A DNA stretch of 7,572 bases, taken from NCBI GenBank assembly GCA_902773445.1, contig CACYEU010000022.1, positions 1 through 7,572 on the forward strand, in the 5' to 3' direction. Under the pieces are notes generated by a model, which saw nothing but the letters and a program-made list of their open reading frames with translations, was not told the origin of the DNA and searched no databases. This document shows, piece by piece, positions 1 to 5,358 of this stretch. The stretch's first letter is position 1, and every line of letters begins with the position of its first letter. Position numbers and translations under genes: made by a program. This DNA is from an uncultured Lachnospiraceae bacterium (GTDB lineage Bacteria > Bacillota > Clostridia > Lachnospirales > Lachnospiraceae).

Positions 1-1
1 A

Positions 2-616
2 TATGAGAACGGCGATGTGGTCGAGTCGATGGGCGGCGGCATCTGCCAGATCTCGACGACACTTTACAACGCGGTTCTGTATGCTGAACTTGAGGTAACG
101 CAGCGCCAGCCGCACTCGATGCGCGTCGGTTATGTCAAGGCAGGCCGCGACGCGGCGATTGCCGATGATGTCAAAGACTTTAAGTTCAAGAACAATACCG
201 ATCATCCGGTCTATATCTACGGACACGCTGAGAAGGAATCGCTGACATTCTCGATTTACGGAACCGAGACGAGGCCGAAAAACCGCGAGATCAGGATCGA
301 TGCTCAGACGGTCAAGACAACCGGCGAGATCAAGACCAGATATGTGGCGTCGACCGATGCGCTCGGCACGATGTATATTTCAAAGAACGGAGCCATGGGT
401 CTGACCGCGAAGCTGGTCAAGACTGTGATCGTCGACGGCGTTGAGCAGGAAAAAGAAGAGCTCAACACAACGGTCTACAATCCGGCCGATACGATCATCA
501 GCGTCGGAACTTCTTCGTCAAATGCAGCGGCGGTCTCCCTGGTCGCCAACGCGATCGCGACGCAGAATGACGCGGCGATCAAGTCAGCGATCGCCAAAGC
601 CAGGTCGCTGCAGTGA
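2..616 (+). CDS. VanW family protein, 3' part (5' end outside window)
   Basis: The reading frame is open from base 2 to TGA at 614-616, giving the last 204 residues of a longer protein. The first visible residues, YENGDVVESMGGGICQIST, followed by LYNAVLYAELEV, RQPHS and AGRDAAIADDVKDFKFKN, are the conserved core of the VanW domain (GGGICQ, Hs.rv, G.DA, D.kfkN). The stretch after about residue 95 (ISKNGAMGLTAKLVKTV, then VDGVEQEKEELNTT) resembles a G5-type beta domain, which often follows VanW and is thought to bind cell-wall glycans. The tail is alanine- and serine-rich (SSSNAAAVSLVANAIATQND). The family is usually exported or membrane-anchored and cell-envelope associated, but its biochemical role is not settled; the name comes from vancomycin-resistance clusters and does not imply resistance. 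Any signal peptide or N-terminal membrane segment would lie upstream. The next gene overlaps by 4 bp, suggesting translational coupling. Confidence 0.9.
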   Translation, partial: YENGDVVESMGGGICQISTTLYNAVLYAELEVTQRQPHSMRVGYVKAGRDAAIADDVKDFKFKNNTDHPVYIYGHAEKESLTFSIYGTETRPKNREIRIDAQTVKTTGEIKTRYVASTDALGTMYISKNGAMGLTAKLVKTVIVDGVEQEKEELNTTVYNPADTIISVGTSSSNAAAVSLVANAIATQNDAAIKSAIAKARSLQ

Positions 617-1131
617 CCGGATACCGGATCATCCTGGCCGGGAAGGCGGCAGCAGGCCTGACGTCCCGTCTGTTAAATGATAAAGGCGAAGCGCTTACGG
701 CGCGTTTTCCGAAGCATTTTCTGGAGCAGACGGTCAAAAAGGCTGAGGCGGCAGGCGATGCCGGGGCAATCATAGCAATCGCCGGTGAGCAGCCCGGAGT
801 TGTCATTGAACCGGTCGGCGCTGACGGTGTACTCGGCGCGCTTTGGAGGCTCGGAGAGAAGACCGGGTGCGGCCTGATGACAGATTATGACGCGATACCG
901 ATCGAGCAGGAGTTTATCGAGATCTGCAATTTCGCCGATGCCGATCCGTACACCGGCGACGATGAAGGCAGTGTGCTGGCCGCAGCGGATGAGGATATTA
1001 CCGGCAGGATCGTCAGCCGGCTTCATGAACAGGGGTTTGACGCCGGCGAGATCGGCGTTTTGACAAATGAATGCGCACGCGTGATCATGCGCGGAGACAA
1101 GCGCGTATTTATCAACCAACCGAGGCGATAA
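613..1131 (+). CDS. Standalone AIR synthase/HypE-type C-terminal domain protein
   Basis: This 172-residue protein resembles only the C-terminal (AIRS_C, PurM/HypE-like) half of the AIR synthase superfamily. Visible family blocks are EALTARFPKHFLEQ (residues 26-39), GALWRLGEKTGCGL (75-88), the IPIEQEFIEIC segment (95-105), DPY (111-113) and IGVLTNECARVIMRGDKRVF near the end. Full-length relatives, annotated as AIR synthase or hydrogenase maturation factor, carry an N-terminal ATP-binding half before this point; here the gene starts where that half would end. The usual HDVTEGG-like loop before GALW is replaced by EPVGADG (66-72), and there is no C-terminal Cys tail as in true HypE. I infer that it is not a HypE or PurM enzyme; its function is unknown. 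The GTG start overlaps the previous stop (GTGA) and only a weak SD (AGG at 602-604) is visible, so translation probably depends on coupling. A strong SD-led Lrp gene follows after 30 bases. Confidence 0.72.
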   Translation: MTGYRIILAGKAAAGLTSRLLNDKGEALTARFPKHFLEQTVKKAEAAGDAGAIIAIAGEQPGVVIEPVGADGVLGALWRLGEKTGCGLMTDYDAIPIEQEFIEICNFADADPYTGDDEGSVLAAADEDITGRIVSRLHEQGFDAGEIGVLTNECARVIMRGDKRVFINQPRR

Positions 1132-1161
1132 TCAATAAGAATATGTACCGAGGAGGAGATC

Positions 1162-1644
1162 ATGAGACAGAAAATTTTAAAATTAATTGAGCGGAATTCC
1201 CGCATTGATATGAAGGAACTTGCGGAAAAAGCGGGCGTCAATGAGGCAGCCGTCGTCAACGAACTCGCAGCGATGGAAAGCGAAGGCATTATCTGCGGAT
1301 ATCACACGATCATCGACTGGGATAAAGTCGAAAACGACGAAGTCACCGCCCTGATCGAAGTGCGTGTGACGCCTCAGAAGGAGCGCGGTTTTGACCGGCT
1401 TGCCAAGATGATCTATCAGTTCCCGGAAGTCGACAGCTGTTCACTGATCTCCGGAAGCTTTGATTTTCTTGTCATTCTGAACAGAAGCTCTCTGCGCGAA
1501 GCTGCGACATTTGTCAATGAGCAGCTGGCTGTCATGGACGGCGTCATCTCGACAGCGACACATTTCGTGCTGAAAAAATACAAAGATCACGGAACGATCG
1601 TGCACGACCGCGACCGTGAAGAAAGGATGCCGGTGACCTTATGA
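1162..1644 (+). CDS. Lrp/AsnC family transcriptional regulator
   Basis: This 160-residue protein has the two-part Lrp/AsnC layout. An N-terminal winged helix-turn-helix covers residues 1-45 (QKILKLIERNSRIDMKELAE, then a recognition-helix region VNEAAVVNELAAMESEGII). A C-terminal RAM ligand-binding/oligomerisation domain covers about 60-150, with the hallmark GSFDF turn at residues 98-102 (family form G.(Y/F)D). Family members bind DNA as dimers or octamers and often sense amino acids. ATG at 1162 is preceded by an excellent SD (AGGAGGAG, 1151-1158). The stop overlaps the aminotransferase start (ATGA, 1641-1644), so the two are very likely co-translated, and I infer that the regulator responds to amino acids handled by that enzyme. 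The C-terminal tail (residues about 148-160) is charged and poorly conserved. No convincing promoter or operator could be read in the 30-base gap upstream. Confidence 0.93.
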   Translation: MRQKILKLIERNSRIDMKELAEKAGVNEAAVVNELAAMESEGIICGYHTIIDWDKVENDEVTALIEVRVTPQKERGFDRLAKMIYQFPEVDSCSLISGSFDFLVILNRSSLREAATFVNEQLAVMDGVISTATHFVLKKYKDHGTIVHDRDREERMPVTL

Positions 1645-2810
1645 GAGATCCTCTGTCAAGCAAAATCAAAGACGTCAAGCCGTCCGGCATCAGAAAGTTC
1701 TTTGATATTGTCACCGAGATGAAGGACGCGATCTCTCTCGGTGTCGGCGAGCCTGATTTCGATACGCCGTGGCGGATCCGCCAGGAAGGTATCAAATCGA
1801 TCGAAAAGGGACGGACATTTTATACGTCAAATGCCGGATTAAAAGAATTGAAGATCGAGATCTGCAAGTATCTGAAGGACCGCTACGATCTCGACTACGA
1901 CTATCAGACTGAGACACTGATCACGGTCGGCGGCAGCGAGGCGATCGATATCGCGTTCCGCGCGATGCTCGATGAAGGCGACGAGGTCATCATCCCGCAG
2001 CCGAGCTATGTCTCTTATGTACCGTGCTGTGAACTTGCCGACGGCACACCGGTGATCATCAATCTGAAGAATGAAAATGAGTTCAAACTGACGGCCGAAG
2101 AGCTCGAGGAAGCGATCACGGACAAAACCAAACTGCTTCTGCTCTCGTTCCCGAACAATCCGACCGGAGCGATCATGACAAAAGAGGAGCTTGCACCGCT
2201 TGTCGATGTCATCATCAAGCACGACATTTACGTGATCTCTGATGAGATCTACTCAGAGCTCAGCTACAAGGGCAAGCACTGCTCGATCGCATCGTTCCCG
2301 GGGATGAAAGAGCGGACGCTCGTGATCAACGGATTTTCAAAAGGATTCGCGATGACCGGCTGGCGTCTCGGCTATGTCTGCGGACCGAAGATCATTATCG
2401 AGCAAATGTTCAAGATCCATCAGTATGCGATCATGTGCGCGCCGACGAACAGCCAGTATGCCGCGACGGTCGGCATGCGCAAATGCATCGGCGAAGTCGA
2501 GCAGATGCGCGAGTCGTATGACGAGCGCAGACGGTTCCTGATGAAGGAATTCAAGCGGATCGGACTGTCCTGCTTTGAGCCGTTCGGAGCATTTTATGTG
2601 TTCCCGTGCATCAAGGAGTTTGGTATGTCGTCGGAAGATTTCGCGACCAGACTTCTGCAGGAAGAAAAGGTGGCGGTCGTCCCCGGCACGGCGTTCGGCG
2701 AGTGCGGGGAAGGCTTCCTGCGCATTTCATATGCCTATTCGATCAATGATCTGCGCGTCGCGATCGGCCGGCTTGAGAACTTCATCAATAAGCTGAGGGC
2801 ACAGGCGTAA
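1641..2810 (+). CDS. PLP-dependent class I/II aminotransferase (AspB/PatA-like)
   Basis: This 389-residue protein is a fold-type I aminotransferase, which moves amino groups between an amino acid and a 2-oxo acid using pyridoxal phosphate in the cytoplasm. The N-terminal substrate region reads LGVGEPDFDTPW. PLP-site motifs are complete: SFPNNPTGA with Asn173, VISDEIYSEL with Asp201 and Tyr204, and GFSKGFAMTGWRLGY with the Schiff-base lysine Lys234. Arg361 in FLRISYA is the expected carboxylate-binding arginine. Length is normal for subgroup I-gamma/I-beta enzymes of Firmicutes. The substrate cannot be decided from sequence; aspartate, aromatic amino acids, alanine or N-acetyl-diaminopimelate are all plausible for this subgroup. 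The start ATG overlaps the stop of the Lrp/AsnC gene by 4 bp, an arrangement I recall as common in Clostridia, and trmL begins on the base after its TAA. Confidence 0.93.
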   Translation: MRDPLSSKIKDVKPSGIRKFFDIVTEMKDAISLGVGEPDFDTPWRIRQEGIKSIEKGRTFYTSNAGLKELKIEICKYLKDRYDLDYDYQTETLITVGGSEAIDIAFRAMLDEGDEVIIPQPSYVSYVPCCELADGTPVIINLKNENEFKLTAEELEEAITDKTKLLLLSFPNNPTGAIMTKEELAPLVDVIIKHDIYVISDEIYSELSYKGKHCSIASFPGMKERTLVINGFSKGFAMTGWRLGYVCGPKIIIEQMFKIHQYAIMCAPTNSQYAATVGMRKCIGEVEQMRESYDERRRFLMKEFKRIGLSCFEPFGAFYVFPCIKEFGMSSEDFATRLLQEEKVAVVPGTAFGECGEGFLRISYAYSINDLRVAIGRLENFINKLRAQA

Positions 2811-3311
2811 ATGTTCAATATCGTTCTGTTGGAGCCTGAGATCCCGGCGAACACCGGGAACATCGGAAGGACATGCCTGGCGGCAGGCGCCGCGCTGCAT
2901 CTGATCGAGCCGCTCGGATTCAGACTGACTGAACGGATGATCGCGCGGGCCGGCATGGATTACTGGGATCAGGTCGATCTGCACCGGTACCGTGATTATC
3001 AGCATTTCACCGAGGAGAACCCGGATGCGGTGATCTACATGCTGACGACCAAGGCCGAGCGCGATTACACAGAAGTCAGCTATCATCCCGGTGATTATCT
3101 GATGTTCGGAAAAGAGAGCGCCGGTATTCCTGAGGAACTGCTTGTCGAAAACCGGGCGCGCTGCGTGAGGATCCCGATGGCGCCGGAGATCCGTTCGCTC
3201 AACTTGAGCAATGCGGCTGCGATCGTTCTCTACGAGGCATTGCGCCAGAACGGATTTGAGGGGCTGCAGACCGAAGGAAAACTTCACAGATTGTCGTGGG
3301 AAAGGAATTGA
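2811..3311 (+). CDS. trmL: tRNA (cytidine/uridine-34 2'-O)-methyltransferase TrmL
   Basis: This 166-residue protein is a minimal SPOUT (SpoU) methyltransferase of the TrmL/YibK type, which uses S-adenosylmethionine to 2'-O-methylate the wobble base of certain leucine tRNAs. All three SPOUT motifs are visible: NTGNIGRTC (residues 14-22, with the conserved Arg20), FGKESAGIPEELL (99-111) and IRSLNLSNAAAIVLYEALRQ (about 127-146), which form the trefoil knot that binds AdoMet. It lacks the N-terminal extension of larger SpoU proteins, which is normal for TrmL. ATG 2811 follows directly on the aminotransferase stop (2808-2810), with TGAGGG at 2794-2799 as a moderate SD inside that gene. It looks like a housekeeping passenger in the operon. 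The specific TrmL assignment rests on length and motifs; another SpoU target is possible but less likely. Confidence 0.93.
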   Translation: MFNIVLLEPEIPANTGNIGRTCLAAGAALHLIEPLGFRLTERMIARAGMDYWDQVDLHRYRDYQHFTEENPDAVIYMLTTKAERDYTEVSYHPGDYLMFGKESAGIPEELLVENRARCVRIPMAPEIRSLNLSNAAAIVLYEALRQNGFEGLQTEGKLHRLSWERN

Positions 3312-3321
3312 GACAGCTGTT

Positions 3322-4098
3322 ATGGCAAAAAAGACCGGACAACGCGGAAAAAAGAAAAGCCACGTGATCAGCAACATCATACTGGTCATTGCAATTATTG
3401 TCTTTGCAGTGGCGCTGTTTAAGATCATTTCGGGACAGCGCGAATACAAAGTCGGACGCGACGAGTACAAACGTCTGCGCGAAAAAGTCAAGATCGAGGA
3501 CGACAACAGCGGCGGCGAAAAAGGCAACGGAATCGACTGGAACACACTGAAACAGATGAATCCTGACATTGTCGGATGGATCCGGTTTGAAGAGCCGAAA
3601 GTCATCGACTATCCGATCGTTCAGGGCAAAGACAATTACGAATATCTGCACCGCTCATTCAGTGAGAACGCGATCAAGGCCGGCACGATCTTTATGAATT
3701 ACGCCAATAAGCCGGATTTCAGCGATAGGAATACATTTATCTACGGTCACAACATGAACGACGGATCGATGTTCGCAAGCCTGCGCAATTATGAGGATAA
3801 GAGTTTTTGGGAACAGCATAAGTATTTTTATATCCTAACGCCCGATAACAAGACGCACAAATACACGGTCGTCGCGGCCGGGACATATCCGACCGAAGGA
3901 AATGCGGCGACGCAGTATAAGTTCTCAGACGACAAGGATTTCAAGAGATTTGTCAACGAGATCAAGGCCGACCGGTACTATGACACCGGCATCGAGATCA
4001 AGAAACACGACAAGGTCGTTACGCTCTATACCTGCACCAATATCAGGGACGCCGAGCGGCGGCTTGTCTTCGGAGTCGAAGAAAATCCGGCTCCCTGA
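3322..4098 (+). CDS. srtB: Class B sortase
   Basis: This 258-residue protein begins with a Lys-rich cytoplasmic stretch (residues 1-14), then one membrane segment (about 15-36, HVISNIILVIAIIVFAVALF), then an extracytoplasmic sortase domain. Sortase B family blocks are NPDIVGWIRF, IDYPIVQGKDNYEYLHRSF and AGTIFMNY. Catalytic residues are His143 (TFIYGHNMNDGSMF), Cys238 (TLYTCTN) and Arg247 (RRLVFGV). The enzyme would cleave an NPQTN-like sorting signal and attach the protein to peptidoglycan. I chose ATG 3322 because longer in-frame openings reach about 100 bases into trmL and would add non-sortase sequence before the basic N-terminus. The SD is weak or distant (AAAGGA 3301-3306, 15 bases away). 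No sorting-signal protein lies in the window, so its substrate is unknown. No terminator is visible after it. Confidence 0.93.
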   Translation: MAKKTGQRGKKKSHVISNIILVIAIIVFAVALFKIISGQREYKVGRDEYKRLREKVKIEDDNSGGEKGNGIDWNTLKQMNPDIVGWIRFEEPKVIDYPIVQGKDNYEYLHRSFSENAIKAGTIFMNYANKPDFSDRNTFIYGHNMNDGSMFASLRNYEDKSFWEQHKYFYILTPDNKTHKYTVVAAGTYPTEGNAATQYKFSDDKDFKRFVNEIKADRYYDTGIEIKKHDKVVTLYTCTNIRDAERRLVFGVEENPAP

Positions 4099-4117
4099 AA
4101 ATGTCGGTAAAATCTGC

Positions 4118-4146
4118 TTGTCATTTTGCAGGTTTTATGTTATTCT
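4118..4146 (+). promoter_or_regulatory. Sigma-A-type promoter of the rpsF-ssb-rpsR operon
   Basis: A -35 hexamer TTGTCA (4118-4123, five of six consensus bases) is followed by an exact 17-base spacer and a -10 hexamer TATTCT (4141-4146, four of six), with TG at 4138-4139 forming an extended -10. Transcription would be expected to start near 4152-4154, giving an rpsF leader of about 80 bases. It begins about 20 bases after the sortase stop. It is a prediction from consensus only. Confidence 0.7.
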
Positions 4147-4159
4147 ATTAAAACTGTGA

Positions 4160-4219
4160 TAGTTGGAAACTACAATCCTTGCTCGCGGCGCAAGCCCGCG
4201 GGCCATCAGACCAGAAGGA
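4160..4219 (+). promoter_or_regulatory. rpsF leader RNA: candidate S6:S18 autoregulatory structure
   Basis: A small 5' hairpin pairs TAGTT (4160-4164) with AACTA (4168-4172). A strong hairpin pairs 4181-4189 with 4194-4203, closes on a GCAA tetraloop (4190-4193) and has one bulged C at 4197, inside a CCG triplet (4196-4198). Immediately 5' of it, TCCTT (4176-4180) is perfectly complementary to AAGGA (4215-4219) in the rpsF Shine-Dalgarno, so the leader could close into a form that hides the ribosome site. Many bacteria have an rpsF leader bound by the S6:S18 complex through a CCG-containing bulged hairpin that mimics 16S rRNA. This leader has the right place, size and a CCG at a bulge, but I cannot confirm that it matches the published consensus. 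Confidence 0.5.
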
Positions 4220-4223
4220 GGTG
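4215..4223 (+). promoter_or_regulatory. Shine-Dalgarno deciding the rpsF start
   Basis: AAGGAGGTG is a near-perfect anti-16S match nine bases before ATG 4233. It fixes the S6 start there rather than at an in-frame TTG at 4179, which would add 18 residues with no S6 similarity. It is also the pairing partner of TCCTT at 4176-4180. Confidence 0.9.
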
Positions 4224-4232
4224 CAAAGCAGC

Positions 4233-4523
4233 ATGAATCAGTATGAGTTATGTGTTGTGATCAGCGCTAAGATCGAAGACGATGCTCGTGCCGAAGTCCT
4301 TGAGAAAGTCAAGGGACTGATCGAACGTTCCAACGGAACGATCAGCGACATCGACGACTGGGGTAAGAAGAAGCTCGCATACGAAGTTCAGAAAATGAAC
4401 GAAGGCTACTATTACTTCATCCACTTCGAAGCTGAGCCGACCGCTCCGCGCGAGATCGAAGACAGAATCCGCATCATGGACAACGTGCTCAGATTCTTAT
4501 GCGTTTCGAATGAAGAAGCATAA
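4233..4523 (+). CDS. rpsF: 30S ribosomal protein S6
   Basis: This 96-residue protein matches bacterial S6 in length and motif: MNQYELCVVI at the N-terminus, GTISDIDDWGKKKLAYEVQK in the middle, EGYYYFIHFEA, then IEDRIRIMDNVLRFLCV at the end. S6 binds the central domain of 16S rRNA on the small-subunit platform as a heterodimer with S18, encoded two genes downstream. It lacks the acidic or glutamate-rich tail found in some proteobacterial S6 proteins. It is the first gene of a compact operon with ssb 22 bases later, and is probably controlled by its structured leader. Identification is secure. Confidence 0.97.
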   Translation: MNQYELCVVISAKIEDDARAEVLEKVKGLIERSNGTISDIDDWGKKKLAYEVQKMNEGYYYFIHFEAEPTAPREIEDRIRIMDNVLRFLCVSNEEA

Positions 4524-4545
4524 CATAAGAAGAACGAGGTAGATT

Positions 4546-5004
4546 ATGAACAAAGTTATCTTAGTAGGCAGGTTAACCAGAAACCCTGAGACCCGTTATT
4601 CACAGGGGGAGAACCCGACAGCGATCGCGCGCTATACGCTTGCAGTTGACCGCCGCTTCAGACGCGAGGGACAGCCGGATGCCGATTTCATCCGCTGTGT
4701 CGCGTTCGGCAGAGCCGGTGAGTTTGCTGACAAGTATTTTACACAGGGTATGCGCGTTGCGGTTTCCGGCCGCATTCAGACCGGAAGTTATACGAATCGA
4801 GACGGGGTGAAGGTTTACACTACGGAAGTCGTCGTCGAGGATCAGGAGTTTGCTCAGAGCAAGAATGAGAACAATGGTCCGATGCCGCAGTCTCACCATG
4901 AGCCGGCACCGCGTGCCGAGCAGAGCGCTCCGGCCGCGTCGATTCCGGAAGATGATTTCATGAACATCCCGGAAGGCGTAGACGAGGATCTTCCGTTCAA
5001 TTAG
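4546..5004 (+). CDS. ssb: Single-stranded DNA-binding protein
   Basis: This 152-residue SSB coats single-stranded DNA in replication, recombination and repair. The OB-fold DNA-binding domain covers about residues 1-105 (MNKVILVGRLTRNPETRYS, RYTLAVDR, FIRCVAFGRAGEFADKYF, GMRVAVSGRIQTGSYTNRDG). It is followed by a flexible Pro/Ala/Glu-rich linker (about 106-140) and an acidic interaction tip that ends DEDLPFN. In most bacterial SSBs the last residue is the Phe of a DDDLPF-like tip, whose free carboxylate contacts partner proteins; here an extra Asn follows. The SD is CGAGGT (4535-4540), five bases before ATG 4546. The position between rpsF and rpsR is the classic arrangement in Firmicutes and many other bacteria. 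I infer that this is the main replicative SSB. Confidence 0.97.
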   Translation: MNKVILVGRLTRNPETRYSQGENPTAIARYTLAVDRRFRREGQPDADFIRCVAFGRAGEFADKYFTQGMRVAVSGRIQTGSYTNRDGVKVYTTEVVVEDQEFAQSKNENNGPMPQSHHEPAPRAEQSAPAASIPEDDFMNIPEGVDEDLPFN

Positions 5005-5018
5005 GAGGAAATTAGATC

Positions 5019-5282
5019 ATGGCATATGAAAGAGGCAGCAGACCGGATTCTTTCAGAAGAAGACCGGGCGGACGCAGAAGAAGAAAAGTATGCGCATTTT
5101 GCGGACAGAACGCGCCGAAGATCGATTATAAAGATACAGCGCTTCTGAAGAAGTACATCTCGGAGAGAGGCAAGATCCTTCCGAGACGGATCACAGGAAA
5201 CTGCGCAAAGCATCAGAGAGCGATCACCGTTGCGATCAAGCGGGCTCGCCACGTCGCGTTGATGCCATATGTTCAGGACTGA
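5019..5282 (+). CDS. rpsR: 30S ribosomal protein S18, zinc-ligand type
   Basis: This 87-residue protein has a basic, disordered N-terminus ([12 protein letters not shown]) followed by the S18 core ([49 protein letters not shown]). S18 pairs with S6 on the 30S platform. Cys25, Cys28, Cys62 and His65 form a likely zinc-binding set (CAFC and NCAKH), so this is the zinc-type (C+) form; many bacteria also carry or have switched to a form lacking these ligands. The SD TAGGAGGA (5002-5009) overlaps the ssb stop, and ATG lies nine bases beyond. A strong terminator begins 16 bases after its stop. Identification is secure; zinc binding is inferred. Confidence 0.97.
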   Translation: MAYERGSRPDSFRRRPGGRRRRKVCAFCGQNAPKIDYKDTALLKKYISERGKILPRRITGNCAKHQRAITVAIKRARHVALMPYVQD

Positions 5283-5297
5283 GTTTAAGTAATGATG

Positions 5298-5337
5298 CAA
5301 AACGTCACAGCCTATGGCAGTGACGTTTTGTCTTTTT
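5298..5337 (+). terminator. Intrinsic terminator after rpsR
   Basis: A perfect 11-bp stem pairs CAAAACGTCAC (5298-5308) with GTGACGTTTTG (5320-5330). The 11-base loop can form a further three pairs (GCC 5310-5312 with GGC 5316-5318). The stem is followed by TCTTTTT (5331-5337). There is no matching T-tract for the opposite strand, so it acts in the + direction, ending the rpsF-ssb-rpsR transcript. Confidence 0.9.
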
Positions 5338-5345
5338 GAGACTTG

Positions 5346-5352
5346 AAGGAGG
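5346..5352 (+). promoter_or_regulatory. Shine-Dalgarno deciding the GTG start of ktrB
   Basis: AAGGAGG lies six bases before GTG 5359 and supports that non-ATG start. It begins only eight bases after the terminator T-tract, leaving no room for a separate promoter between the two. Confidence 0.85.
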
Positions 5353-5358
5353 CTCGGC

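Noticed and set aside
2..616. VanW name taken as vancomycin resistance
   Set aside because: The VanW domain is widespread in Clostridia outside resistance clusters, and no vanR/S/H/A/X-type genes are present here.
1126..1150. GATAAT (1127-1132) and TATGTA (1142-1147) as possible -10 elements for the Lrp gene
   Set aside because: Neither has an acceptable -35 hexamer at 16-18 bases upstream.
1839..2222. Minus-strand open frame of 127 codons inside the aminotransferase gene
   Set aside because: The plus-strand frame has all PLP-enzyme motifs; the antisense frame shows no domain and arises from high G+C codon use.
3211..3321. Upstream extension of the sortase gene to an earlier in-frame start at 3211
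   Set aside because: It would overlap trmL by about 100 bases and place unrelated sequence before the basic N-terminus and membrane anchor expected of sortase B.
2727..3605. Long minus-strand open frame of 292 codons opposite trmL and srtB
   Set aside because: It lies antisense to two genes with complete motifs, mixes low-complexity hydrophobic and Arg/His-rich stretches with no recognisable domain, and has no credible ribosome site. It is a compositional shadow.
4179..4232. Earlier in-frame TTG start for rpsF
   Set aside because: It lies inside the structured leader and upstream of the near-perfect SD at 4215-4223, and the added residues do not resemble S6.
5259..5287. TTGATG (5259-5264) as a -35 for a ktrB promoter inside rpsR
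   Set aside because: At 17 bases spacing the -10 position reads AGTTTA, a poor match; better -10-like bases lie too far away.
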